Source: Bog-756 sp963710495 (GTDB lineage: Bacteria > Actinomycetota > Acidimicrobiia > Acidimicrobiales > RAAP-2). From it: a stretch of DNA of 64,000 bases. Below are positions 46,390-53,808 of the stretch, piece by piece. Positions within the stretch are counted from its first letter, which is position 1, and each line of letters opens with the position of its first letter. The stretch lies in the NCBI GenBank assembly GCA_963710495.1, contig CAVQAI010000009.1, positions 434,001 to 498,000 on the forward strand, given 5' to 3'. Under the pieces are notes generated by a model. That model ran no database searches and was not told the DNA's origin. It saw only the letters and a program-made list of their open reading frames with translations. Position numbers and translations under genes: made by a program.

Positions 46390-48242
46390 CCTCCGGCCCC
46401 GTCCGGCCCGGCGGTGCCGACCATCGGTCGGTTGAGGGTGAGGGCGCCGGTCGACCCGAAGAAGCCGGCGTCACCGAAGGTGAACACCCCGCCGTCGGAG
46501 GCGACCAGCCAGTAGCCGGCGCCGTCGGGGGTGGAGGCCATGCCGACGATGGGCTTGTTGAGGGTGAGGGCGCCGGTCGACCCGAAGAAGCCGGCGTCAC
46601 CGAAGGTGAACACCCCGCCGTCGGAGGCGACCAGCCAGTAGCCGGCGCCGTCGGGGGTGGAGGCCATGCCGACGATGGGCTTGTTGAGGGTGAGGGCGCC
46701 GGTCGACCCGAAGAAGCCGGCGTCACCGAAGGTGAACACCCCGCCGTCGGAGGCGACCAGCCAGTAGCCGGCGCCGTCGGGGGTGGAGGCCATGCCGACG
46801 ATGGGCTTGTTGAGGGTGAGGGCGCCGGTCGACCCGAAGAAGCCGGCGTCACCGAAGGTGAACACCCCGCCGTCGGAGGCGACCAGCCAGTAGCCGGCGC
46901 CGTCGGGGGTGGAGGCCATGCCGACGATGGGCTTGTTGAGGGTGAGGGCGCCGGTCGACCCGAAGAAGCCGGCGTCACCGAAGGTGAACACCCCGCCGTC
47001 GGAGGCGACCAGCCAGTAGCCGGCGCCGTCGGGGGTGGAGGCCATGCCGACGATGGGCTTGTTGAGGGTGAGGGCGCCGGTCGACCCGAAGAAGCCGGCG
47101 TCACCGAAGGTGAACACCCCGCCGTCGGAGGCGACCAGCCAGTAGCCGCGCCCGGGGAACGTGGCCCGGAAGGGGAAGGTCACGCCGGCCAGGGCGGGCA
47201 CCCCCTGGTAGGTGGCGAGCGCGTTCGGGCCGGTGCCGGGCGAGAAGGCGAGGGCCCCGCGACCCGACCCCGATGTGATCTGGAAGGACAACAGGGAGGT
47301 GACCGGGTCCCCACCGGCCTTCACGAACGTCGGGGCTGACGGTGACTGGCCGAGGGACTCGATGGCCTGGATCACCAGTGCGGTCGAATCGGGATCGGTC
47401 GTCCCGGGCGTGGTCACGGTATTGGGGAAGAAGCTCCATCCCCCGTCGGCGTCCTGAGCGCCGGTGACGAAGGCCAGGGCGTTGGCTTTTGTCACCGTTC
47501 CCAGAGCCCCCACGGCCCCGAGCCCTTCGATGGCCAGCGCGGTCGAGTTGGTGTCGGGGCCGTTGAAGGTCGACGGGTTGCCGGAGCATGGGTTGCTCAC
47601 CGTGAGGAAGCTGGTCCAACCCCCGTCAGGGCACTGTTGGCCGGTCAGCCAGGTGACGGCGGCTGCGACTGGAGCCGGGGCGGTGCCTCCCGCAGCCGCC
47701 AGCGCGGCCAGGGCGAGTCCCTGGCGGAAGGCGCCGTCGAAGCTGGGGTCCTGGACACCGAAGAGTCCGGTGTCCGGGCCGGACGGGCGCTGCGTGGCCA
47801 GCAGCCGGGCCACGAGATCGGTGCCGGCGAAGGACCGCGGATTCACACCGAGGGCATGGGCGTCCAGGATGAGCAGGGCCAGCTGTCCGGGACCGTCGGC
47901 CCCGCTCACCGTCACGTACTGGCTCAGGTGGGCGCCGACGTAGCTGAGCGCGGCCTTGGCCCCGGTGGGGTCGACGCCGGCTGCGGCCAGGGCCAGGACG
48001 GTGTTGGCCGTGGACACCAGGTCGGGCTGGCCCGGCATGGTCGAGGAGGGTACGTAGCCGGTCGGGGTGAGTTGGTGGGCCAGCCAGGTGGCTCCGAGCT
48101 GGGCGGCCGCGCTCTGGGGGAGGCCCGGCGGCGGTGAGGAGGCCGTGGCCGGCGCCGGTGCCGCGGCGAGGGTCACGACCAGGGCGGCTCCGAGGGCTGC
48201 CGTGGTCAGGAGTCGGTGCTTGTGCATGAGGTCAGCGCTCAT
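46386..48242 (-). CDS. Secreted alpha/alpha-toroid protein with GYWLVASDGG repeats
   Basis: A 618-residue exported protein, first gene of the riboswitch operon. After a signal peptide (LLTTAALGAALVVTLAAAPA) come prenyltransferase/squalene-cyclase-like helical repeats: TANTVLALAAAGVDPTGAKA, TNSTALAIEGLGAVGALG, QDADGGWSFFPNTV and STALVIQAIESLGQ. This is the fold of the alpha domain of transcobalamin. The C-terminal 250 residues are six 42-residue units GYWLVASDGGVFTFGDA…, likely a propeller or surface-binding stalk. ATG 48242 is chosen at the end of the riboswitch leader; ATG 48227 is possible. Its stop overlaps the DUF4430 start. No LPXTG anchor is seen. Confidence 0.82.
   Translation of the reverse strand: MSADLMHKHRLLTTAALGAALVVTLAAAPAPATASSPPPGLPQSAAAQLGATWLAHQLTPTGYVPSSTMPGQPDLVSTANTVLALAAAGVDPTGAKAALSYVGAHLSQYVTVSGADGPGQLALLILDAHALGVNPRSFAGTDLVARLLATQRPSGPDTGLFGVQDPSFDGAFRQGLALAALAAAGGTAPAPVAAAVTWLTGQQCPDGGWTSFLTVSNPCSGNPSTFNGPDTNSTALAIEGLGAVGALGTVTKANALAFVTGAQDADGGWSFFPNTVTTPGTTDPDSTALVIQAIESLGQSPSAPTFVKAGGDPVTSLLSFQITSGSGRGALAFSPGTGPNALATYQGVPALAGVTFPFRATFPGRGYWLVASDGGVFTFGDAGFFGSTGALTLNKPIVGMASTPDGAGYWLVASDGGVFTFGDAGFFGSTGALTLNKPIVGMASTPDGAGYWLVASDGGVFTFGDAGFFGSTGALTLNKPIVGMASTPDGAGYWLVASDGGVFTFGDAGFFGSTGALTLNKPIVGMASTPDGAGYWLVASDGGVFTFGDAGFFGSTGALTLNKPIVGMASTPDGAGYWLVASDGGVFTFGDAGFFGSTGALTLNRPMVGTAGPDGAGG
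46392..47147 (-). repeat. Six tandem 126-bp coding repeats
   Basis: Six copies start at 47147, 47021, 46895, 46769, 46643 and 46517, each 126 bases (42 codons). By eye the inner copies are identical at the DNA level; only the last diverges, ending LNRPMVGTAGPDG. The lack of silent changes points to recent duplication or gene conversion, and the copy number may be collapsed by assembly. Confidence 0.95.
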
Positions 48243-48244
48243 TT

Positions 48245-48276
48245 CCGGGCAACGACCCGGAGGCTCCACGGAGCCT
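48245..48276 (-). promoter_or_regulatory. Hairpins between riboswitch and start codon
   Basis: AGGCTCC (48276-48270) pairs with GGAGCCT (48267-48261), and CCGGG (48260-48256) pairs with CCCGG (48249-48245) two bases before the ATG at 48242. The second stem covers the place of the ribosome site, so the riboswitch may control translation. Alternative pairing was not computed. Confidence 0.45.
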
Positions 48277-48329
48277 GCGCGGACCCGTGACCGACCGAGC
48301 CCTTGCCGCAATTCTCGACGGACAGGGAC

Positions 48330-48445
48330 TCAAGCGGTAGACGTCGGTATCCCGGCTCGTGACGAGCACCAGTGCTCGTCACCCACGGTTGCGGACCAGC
48401 GCCGGACTTCGACCGGCTTCCCCGATGTGCTACCTGTGCAACTCG
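48330..48445 (-). promoter_or_regulatory. Cobalamin riboswitch
   Basis: Read on the minus strand, this leader has the conserved elements in order: CGGGGAAGCCGGTCGAAGTCC, here from 48424 downward (core GGGAA…GGT…AAGTCC), then GCTGG and CCGCAACCGTG at 48394-48384, a 9-bp variable hairpin GACGAGCAC/GTGCTCGTC at 48380-48361, and the B12 box GAGCCGGGATACC at 48358-48346. Cobalamin binding normally lowers expression of uptake genes. It precedes the toroid/DUF4430/ECF operon by about 90 bases. Confidence 0.9.
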
Positions 48446-48447
48446 GG

Positions 48448-48466
48448 CCGACCCTAGCAGGGTCGG
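48448..48466 (-). terminator. Terminator-like hairpin upstream of the riboswitch
   Basis: CCGACCCT GCT AGGGTCGG forms an eight-pair stem with a three-base loop. It follows the small membrane gene (stop 48489) on the same strand and lies before the riboswitch, so it may separate the two units. No T-run follows. Confidence 0.5.
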
Positions 48467-48488
48467 TGCGATCGCCCCCGAGCCGCGG

Positions 48489-48722
48489 CTAGTCGCCCCG
48501 GTACGTCTCGGTCGTCCGCTTCGAAGGCAGGAGCAAGACCAAGATGAGCGCCAGGAGCCAGAAGAAGAAACCGAGGATCACCCACCCGACGGCGTGACGA
48601 CCCTTGCGCCGGGCGATGTTGTAGATCCACACCAGCACCACGACCCAGAGGACGAAGGCGATGACCCCGTAGAGGGCGCCGAGCCCGGCACTGGTGGCGG
48701 TGATGGCGGATGCGAGGCTCAT
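48489..48722 (-). CDS. Small two-helix membrane protein (PLDc_N-like)
   Basis: A 77-residue protein with two helices: LGALYGVIAFVLWVVVLVWIY and VGWVILGFFFWLLALILVLL. The join IARRKGRHA is basic. The arrangement resembles the phospholipase D nuclease N-terminal (PLDc_N) membrane hairpin found as a free-standing protein. ATG 48722 follows GGGGACGGAC. Function unknown. Confidence 0.6.
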   Translation of the reverse strand: MSLASAITATSAGLGALYGVIAFVLWVVVLVWIYNIARRKGRHAVGWVILGFFFWLLALILVLLLPSKRTTETYRGD

Positions 48723-48797
48723 GTCCGTCCCCGGCGCGGCCAACCCATCGCGGCATGGTACCAACCGGCCGGTCCGTCGTGCCGCGTCCGGTCGACC

Positions 48798-49514
48798 TCA
48801 GGCGTCGATGACCGCAGGAGTGAAGCGGGCGGTAGCCAGGAGCTTCCCGCCGGAGTCCACCAACGAGGCGGAGCGCACCGAGTGCGTCCCCGCCGGCAGC
48901 GGGACCATCCAGGTCCCGAACCCCGATGTCAGCGAGAACCAGCCGACGGTGCGGGAGATGCCGTCGGCCGACGTGACCGTGCACCGGATCGGCCCGGTCC
49001 AGGGCGAACCGTCGACCCGCATCGACAGCCAGGCCGGATCGCCCGCATACACGGAGACGACGCCCACCGTCCGCCCGGCGGAGACGAGGGATGCATCGAC
49101 GGGATGGTCGCCGACGGTGGGCGGCACCGTCACCGCGGTGTGACGAGCCGGGCCGCCGAGGGGATGGACGGCCCAGCCGAGGCCGAAGGCGAGGGCGATG
49201 ACGGCGGCCGCCGCGGTCACGGCCACGAGGGGCCGGCGCCACGGCGGGTTGTGCCGCGGGGACCGGGGCGGGTTGCGTTGCATCGCCGCCAAGACGCGGC
49301 TCTCGAAGCCCACCGGTGGATCGACCTCGCCGCCCAGATGGACCAGGCCGTCGGCGGCCGCAGTGAGCTCCTCGAGCTCGAGGGCGCAGTTGGGGCAGTT
49401 GTCGACGTGATCGAGGAGCTCGGCGCGGGCCCGGCCGTCCAACACGTCGGCGGCCAGCTCGGGCAACTCGGCGCGCATGCGGTCATGGGCCACGACATCG
49501 TCATGGTCGGTCAT
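48798..49514 (-). CDS. Anti-sigma factor, zinc-finger RskA type
   Basis: A 238-residue membrane anti-sigma factor. The N-terminal zinc anti-sigma motif is HVDNCPNCALE (H-x3-C-x2-C) with an upstream His-rich helix MTDHDDVVAHDRM. One helix (LVAVTAAAAVIALAFGLGWA) crosses the membrane, and the outer RskA-like beta domain follows (DPAWLSMRVDGSPWTG, GTWMVPLPAGTHS). Regulated proteolysis in the membrane would free the sigma factor. ATG 49514 overlaps the sigma gene stop as ATGA. Confidence 0.9.
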   Translation of the reverse strand: MTDHDDVVAHDRMRAELPELAADVLDGRARAELLDHVDNCPNCALELEELTAAADGLVHLGGEVDPPVGFESRVLAAMQRNPPRSPRHNPPWRRPLVAVTAAAAVIALAFGLGWAVHPLGGPARHTAVTVPPTVGDHPVDASLVSAGRTVGVVSVYAGDPAWLSMRVDGSPWTGPIRCTVTSADGISRTVGWFSLTSGFGTWMVPLPAGTHSVRSASLVDSGGKLLATARFTPAVIDA

Positions 49515-50215
49515 GACGGCCCCTTGGCGTCGTCGAGCGCGGCTCGCAGCTTCTGCAGCCCGGCCCGGATGCGGGTCTTGGCCGTGCCGAGCGGGATGGA
49601 CTCGGACACGCTGATCTCCTGGGCCGTTCGACCGTAGAGGGCGGCGAGCAAGGTGGCGCGCCGCTGCTCGGCGGGCAGGGCGTGCAGCGCCGTTCGCAGG
49701 TTCGGCGAGAGCTGGCTCGCCATGGCCAGTTCCTCCACCGGCTGACCGACGCCGGCCAGTCCCAACGCCACCAGCTCGTCGGGGTCGGTCGGGTTGGCCC
49801 GCCGCTGCCGGATGGCATCGATGGCCAGGTTGCGGGTGATGGTGAGCACCCACGACGTCACCGTGCCGCGACGGGCGTCGAACACGGGCGCATGGCGCCA
49901 GGCCCGGAGCAGAGCCTCCTGGGCGACGTCCTCGGCCGCCCCGGCGTCGTCGAGCAGGCGCACGGCCAAGCCGAAGACCCGCTTCTGGTAACGGCGGACG
50001 AAGGTGAGGGCGGCCAGCTCGTCCCCGATGGCCATGCCGGCCATGAGCGCCTCGTCGGAAGGATTCCCGGGCGCGCTGCGGACGTTCACCACGGCGACCG
50101 GGCCGGATCGCCGGGCCGGATCTCGGACGGCCTCATGGGCCGATGCGACTCGCCCCACGCTCACTCCGTCCCGAGGTCCGAGGACGGCCCCGATGTTCTC
50201 GATCCTGCGGCTCAC
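49511..50215 (-). CDS. ECF sigma factor, SigK-like
   Basis: A group 4 sigma factor of up to 234 residues controlled by the next gene. Region 2 is FVRRYQKRVFGLAVRLLDD, AEDVAQEALLRAWRHAP and VTSWVLTITRNLAIDAIRQRR; region 4 is LPAEQRRATLLAALYGRTAQ and SIPLGTAKTRIRAGLQKLR. GTG 50215 is the first start; the domain would also fit GTG 50092/50089. Pairs of this kind commonly respond to redox or envelope stress. The 288-bp gap to the divergent exporter at 50504 holds both promoters. Confidence 0.92.
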   Translation of the reverse strand: MSRRIENIGAVLGPRDGVSVGRVASAHEAVRDPARRSGPVAVVNVRSAPGNPSDEALMAGMAIGDELAALTFVRRYQKRVFGLAVRLLDDAGAAEDVAQEALLRAWRHAPVFDARRGTVTSWVLTITRNLAIDAIRQRRANPTDPDELVALGLAGVGQPVEELAMASQLSPNLRTALHALPAEQRRATLLAALYGRTAQEISVSESIPLGTAKTRIRAGLQKLRAALDDAKGPS

Positions 50216-50503
50216 GTCGACGTTCCAGGCTACCGCCGAGGTCCCGCCGTCCCCTGGTGCCTCTGTTCCTCACGTTCCCATCTCCAATCCCCCGCGCTCG
50301 GGGTCGCCTGGCCGCGTCGCCGCCGCCGAGAGGACTTCATGATCTGCTGCCCTGTATACGTCCGAGCCGGCCCGGATGGATTGGTCTTCGGCCCGTGAGC
50401 AGGGAGAAACGCCCCCGGCCGGAAGCCCGGAACGACGTTGTCGGCGAGCTAAGGTGATCTTCGGGCCTGATGATGCGACCCCGCCGGTCGCCACGGGAGG
50501 ACG

Positions 50504-52048
50504 ATGGCGACCAGGGGTGGCGAAGGCGGTCAGTCCAGGAACCTGATCCTGGCGGCGATGATCTTCGCCGTCGCGATGATCTTCATCGACCAGACCATCG
50601 TCTCCATCGCCGTGCCGCAGATCCAGCGGGAGCTCGGCCTCACCAGCACCGGTGTGCAATGGGTGATCAACGCCTACCTGCTGTCGCTGGCCGCCCTCTT
50701 CGCCTTCGGCGGCCGCTTGGCCGACACCCTCGGACACCGCCGCATGGTGGTACTCGGAGTGGTGGTCTTCGCCGGTGCCTCGGCCATGTGCGGGCTGACC
50801 CCGAAGGGGAGCGCGGCCGAGGCCTGGATCGTGTCGTTCCGGGTACTCCAGGGAGCCGGTGGGGCCATCATGTTTCCGGCTGCGCTGGCCATCGTGGTCC
50901 AGACCTTCCCGTTGCGGGAGCGGGGCCGGGCCCTGGCCGCCTTCTTCGGCATTGCCGGAGGCCTCACCGCGGTAGGGCCCATCCTCGGGGGCTTCCTGAC
51001 CCAGTGGACATGGCGGGCCATCTTCTGGGTGAACCTCCCGGTGGCCGCCATCGCCTTGGTGCTCATCGCCATCTCGAAGCCGACCACCAAATACCAGGCG
51101 GCCCGCATGGACTACCGCGGTCTGGTCCTCATCGCCTCGGGCGTGGCCCTCAGCGTCTTCGGCTTCCAGCAATCCTCGGTCTGGGGCTGGTCCAACCCGG
51201 GCATCTGGCTCTGCATCATCGGCGGCGCCGGGCTGCTGGTGGTGTTCTACTTCGTCGAGCTCCGTACCCCCTCGCCGCTCATCCAGGTCCGCATCTTCCA
51301 TGTCCCCGCCTTCGCCGTCGAGAACCTCGTGCTGGGCATCTCCATGCTGGCCTTCATCCCGATGTTCTTCTTCGTCAGCGAGTATGCCCAGATCGCCCTG
51401 GACAAAAAGGCATCACAGGCCGGCGTGTACCTCCTCTACTTCTTCATCGGCTTCGTGGTGGCCGCCCAGGTCGGCGGACGCATGCTGGACCGGGCCGGAG
51501 CCAAGCGTCCCGTGGTCATCGGCAGCGTGCTCGCCGCCGTCGGCTTCTACCTGTGGGCCGGGAAGGTCTCCGGCCTCAACTTCAATGCCCAGCAGTGGTA
51601 CGTGATCCTGGCCGGCGCCGGAATGGGCATGATGCTCGGCCCGGCCAACACCGACGCCGTCAACCGGGCCTCGACCCTCACCTACGGGGAGGCGACCGGC
51701 GTCACCCAGACGGTGCGCAACTACTTCGCCAGCCTGGGCCTCGCCATCCTCGGCACCATCCTGGTCACGCGCATGCGCTCGCTCCTGACCCAGTCACTGG
51801 TGGCCATGGGTACGCCGCCGGCTCAAGCGTCGGCCGAGGCAGCACGGCAATCGCAATCACAGAGTGCCGGCGGCCCCGGGGCCATTCCGCACTTCGTGAG
51901 GCTCGATTTTGCCTACGCCACTCGCACCGTGCTCCTCGTCATGGCCGGGGTGATGGCGGCGGCCGCCGTCGTGGCACTGCTGGGCCTGCGGCCCGGCGTC
52001 CAGGAGGAGTCGGTGGAGGCCGATGCCGCCGAGGTGGCGCCGACCTGA
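50504..52048 (+). CDS. MFS exporter, DHA2 (EmrB/QacA) family
   Basis: A 514-residue drug/proton antiporter with 14 spans. Family motifs: IDQTIVSIAVPQIQREL in helix 1, FAFGGRLADTLGHRRMVVLG (motif A), RVLQGAGGAIMFPAALAIV and the antiporter motif C in GIAGGLTAVGPILGGFLTQW. GGGAGGACG before ATG 50504 is a strong ribosome site. It exports amphiphilic compounds out of the cytoplasm; substrate unknown. It is divergent from the ECF sigma gene and could be one of its targets. Confidence 0.93.
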   Translation: MATRGGEGGQSRNLILAAMIFAVAMIFIDQTIVSIAVPQIQRELGLTSTGVQWVINAYLLSLAALFAFGGRLADTLGHRRMVVLGVVVFAGASAMCGLTPKGSAAEAWIVSFRVLQGAGGAIMFPAALAIVVQTFPLRERGRALAAFFGIAGGLTAVGPILGGFLTQWTWRAIFWVNLPVAAIALVLIAISKPTTKYQAARMDYRGLVLIASGVALSVFGFQQSSVWGWSNPGIWLCIIGGAGLLVVFYFVELRTPSPLIQVRIFHVPAFAVENLVLGISMLAFIPMFFFVSEYAQIALDKKASQAGVYLLYFFIGFVVAAQVGGRMLDRAGAKRPVVIGSVLAAVGFYLWAGKVSGLNFNAQQWYVILAGAGMGMMLGPANTDAVNRASTLTYGEATGVTQTVRNYFASLGLAILGTILVTRMRSLLTQSLVAMGTPPAQASAEAARQSQSQSAGGPGAIPHFVRLDFAYATRTVLLVMAGVMAAAAVVALLGLRPGVQEESVEADAAEVAPT

Positions 52049-52054
52049 CCCGGA

Positions 52055-52513
52055 TCAGCCGACCAGCACCGGCGGCGGCGGGTACCCCTCGGCCTCGCAC
52101 AGGGCCTGGTACACGGCGAGCGCCCCGGCACCGTCGTACACGCTCTCCACGTTCCCTTCCGCGTCGAGGTTGAGGTTGACCCCGTACATCTGGAACCACA
52201 CCCGGGTCTCGTCCTCGACGGACTGGAGGGTGTGGATCGAGCCGGCCGGCTCGTAGAGGAACGACCCGGCCCGGTTCACGTACCCGTACTCCCGGTACTT
52301 CCATGCGCCCGAGGTCGTATAGGCGTAGACCGGACCGGTGTGGCGGTGCTTCTGTACCTCGTAGCCGGCCTGGAAGATGTTCTCCACGATCCAGAGACCC
52401 TCGTCGGGCTTGACCTGGATCACCTTCAACTTGTTTCCGTCCCCGATGTCGACGAACGGCAGGTCATCGGCACCGAGGTGCACGGCCTGCGGGATGGTCT
52501 CCGTGGTGGTCAT
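52055..52513 (-). CDS. Cupin dioxygenase-like protein
   Basis: A 152-residue single-domain cupin resembling 2,4'-dihydroxyacetophenone dioxygenase and acetylacetone-cleaving enzymes. Metal ligands are in YEVQKHRHTGPVYAYTTSG (two His and a later Glu/Gln) and the second motif FLYEPAGSIHTLQSVEDET (His). Ends GYPPPPVLVG. ATG 52513 has GAGAGGAG upstream. It diverges from the VOC gene. Confidence 0.82.
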   Translation of the reverse strand: MTTTETIPQAVHLGADDLPFVDIGDGNKLKVIQVKPDEGLWIVENIFQAGYEVQKHRHTGPVYAYTTSGAWKYREYGYVNRAGSFLYEPAGSIHTLQSVEDETRVWFQMYGVNLNLDAEGNVESVYDGAGALAVYQALCEAEGYPPPPVLVG

Positions 52514-52604
52514 GGCGCTCCTCTCCGACGGTCGCCCGTCGGTGTCCATTGTGGCAGCGCCGGAAGCGGCATGGCGCCGGGATCCCCCCAGCGCCGGGGT
52601 CGGC

Positions 52605-53105
52605 ATGGCGCCGGTCGTGCACAATGGGGAGGTGCACAGCGGGTTCGACCACGTGACCATCGCGGTGACCGACCTCGACGAGGCCAGGCACTTCTTCGCC
52701 CTGCTCGGCTTCGAGGAGACGGCCGCCGTCGTGGTCTCCGGCGACCGGATGTCCCGCTACATGGGCATCCCCGACTGGGAGGCGGACCACGTGACCCTGC
52801 GGCTGACCGGGGCCGTCACCCACCAGGAGGTCCAGCTCCTCCGTTTCCACCGGCCGGACCTGCCCGATGATCCCCAGAGGGCGAACCTGGCCCGCCTGGG
52901 TCTCAACCACGTCTGCTTCACCGTCGACGACATGGCGGCCACGCTGGCCAAGCTGGGCTCGGCCGGCATCACGACGCGCAACGAGGTGATGGAATTCCAC
53001 GACCGGAAGCTGGTCTTCCTGAACGGGCCGGACGGGGTGGTCGTCGAGCTGGCGGAATGGCTGTCCTCGACACCTCCGGCCGAACCGGCCGACGACGATC
53101 GGTAG
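52605..53105 (+). CDS. VOC-superfamily protein (glyoxalase/dioxygenase fold)
   Basis: About 166 residues with the paired beta-alpha-beta-beta-beta units of the VOC fold: FDHVTIAVTDLDEARHFFAL and LGLNHVCFTVDDMAATLAKL. Metal ligand candidates are the His of FDHV and the Glu of GVVVELAEW, with another His in GLNHV. ATG 52605 is used; GTG 52632, right before the domain and after a CACAAT box, is an alternative start. Likely acts on a small metabolite together with its neighbours. Confidence 0.83.
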   Translation: MAPVVHNGEVHSGFDHVTIAVTDLDEARHFFALLGFEETAAVVVSGDRMSRYMGIPDWEADHVTLRLTGAVTHQEVQLLRFHRPDLPDDPQRANLARLGLNHVCFTVDDMAATLAKLGSAGITTRNEVMEFHDRKLVFLNGPDGVVVELAEWLSSTPPAEPADDDR

Positions 53106-53116
53106 CGTCGAAGGCA

Positions 53117-53404
53117 ATGATCGAGATCATGCGCTTCCGCCTGCTCGAAGAAGCCGACGGTCAGGCGTTCGAGGCGGCCGATCGGCGACTCCAGACCGAG
53201 TTCGCCTACCGTCAACCGGGAATGCTGCGGCGAACCGTGGGCAAATCCCCTGACGGCGAATGGATCGTCATCGATCTCTGGCACACCGGGCAGGACGCCG
53301 ACCGGGCCGCGCTGGCCTGGGCGGGTGACCCGTTGACGGCTGAGTTCATGGCCTTCGTCGATGCCGGCACCGTGTCGGTCGCCCGGTTCGACACGCTCGA
53401 CTGA
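53117..53404 (+). CDS. Dimeric alpha-beta barrel (ABM-like) protein
   Basis: A 95-residue protein of the antibiotic biosynthesis monooxygenase-like fold (MIRFR-like start, QPGMLRRTVGKSPDGEWIVI, DLWHTGQDADRAALAW). Such small proteins are monooxygenases or isomerases without cofactor. TAGCGT eight bases upstream of ATG 53117 and no proper ribosome site suggest leaderless expression. It follows the VOC gene by 11 bases. Confidence 0.6.
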   Translation: MIEIMRFRLLEEADGQAFEAADRRLQTEFAYRQPGMLRRTVGKSPDGEWIVIDLWHTGQDADRAALAWAGDPLTAEFMAFVDAGTVSVARFDTLD

Positions 53405-53445
53405 CTGACTCGACCGACTGAGCCGACCGACTGAGCCGAAGGGCC

Positions 53446-53796
53446 CTACTGCTGCACCAGCACCAGCGGATTGCCCTCTGGATCCTCGACCGCGGCCAAG
53501 GTCGGACCGTCGGGGAGGTCGAAGGGAGCGACGACCAGCTCGGCGCCCAGCTCGACCGCTTTGGCCAGTGAGGCATTGAGGTCCTGGACCTGCACGTAGA
53601 GGGTCACGCCGGGTCGGTCTCCTTGCCGGATATGACCGCCCGGCCCCGGTTCGGGCCCACCCAGGCCGGCCGGGATCTGCATGATCGGTCCGTCCCCCAC
53701 CTCCCAATGGCAGAGCTCGGCGTAGAACGCGGCCTGGCGGTCCGGATCCCTGGCCGTCAGTTCCCAGTGGACCACCGGCCGGGGCCAGTCAGACAT
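53446..53796 (-). CDS. VOC-superfamily protein
   Basis: A 116-residue glyoxalase-fold protein: VVHWELTARDPDRQAAFYAEL, VTLYVQVQDLNASLAKAVEL and TLAAVEDPEGNPLVLVQQ. The Glu/Gln ending is the usual last metal ligand zone. It lies 12 bases after the cyclase gene on the same strand and is likely co-transcribed. Members include antibiotic-binding and isomerase proteins. Confidence 0.85.
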   Translation of the reverse strand: MSDWPRPVVHWELTARDPDRQAAFYAELCHWEVGDGPIMQIPAGLGGPEPGPGGHIRQGDRPGVTLYVQVQDLNASLAKAVELGAELVVAPFDLPDGPTLAAVEDPEGNPLVLVQQ

Positions 53797-53808
53797 GCGT
53801 TCCGTCCC

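Noticed and set aside
46392..47147. Regular repeats that might be taken for a CRISPR array
   Set aside because: The unit is 126 bp with no unique spacers and encodes an in-frame 42-residue protein repeat.
46212..47339. Plus-strand frame with six GEGAGRPEEAG-type repeats
   Set aside because: It is the antisense shadow of the GYWLVASDGG repeats; the minus-strand reading has signal peptide, domains and a riboswitch.
50270..51301. Minus-strand frame of 343 codons
   Set aside because: Antisense to the DHA2 exporter; a His/Gly/Glu-rich product typical of off-frame reading.
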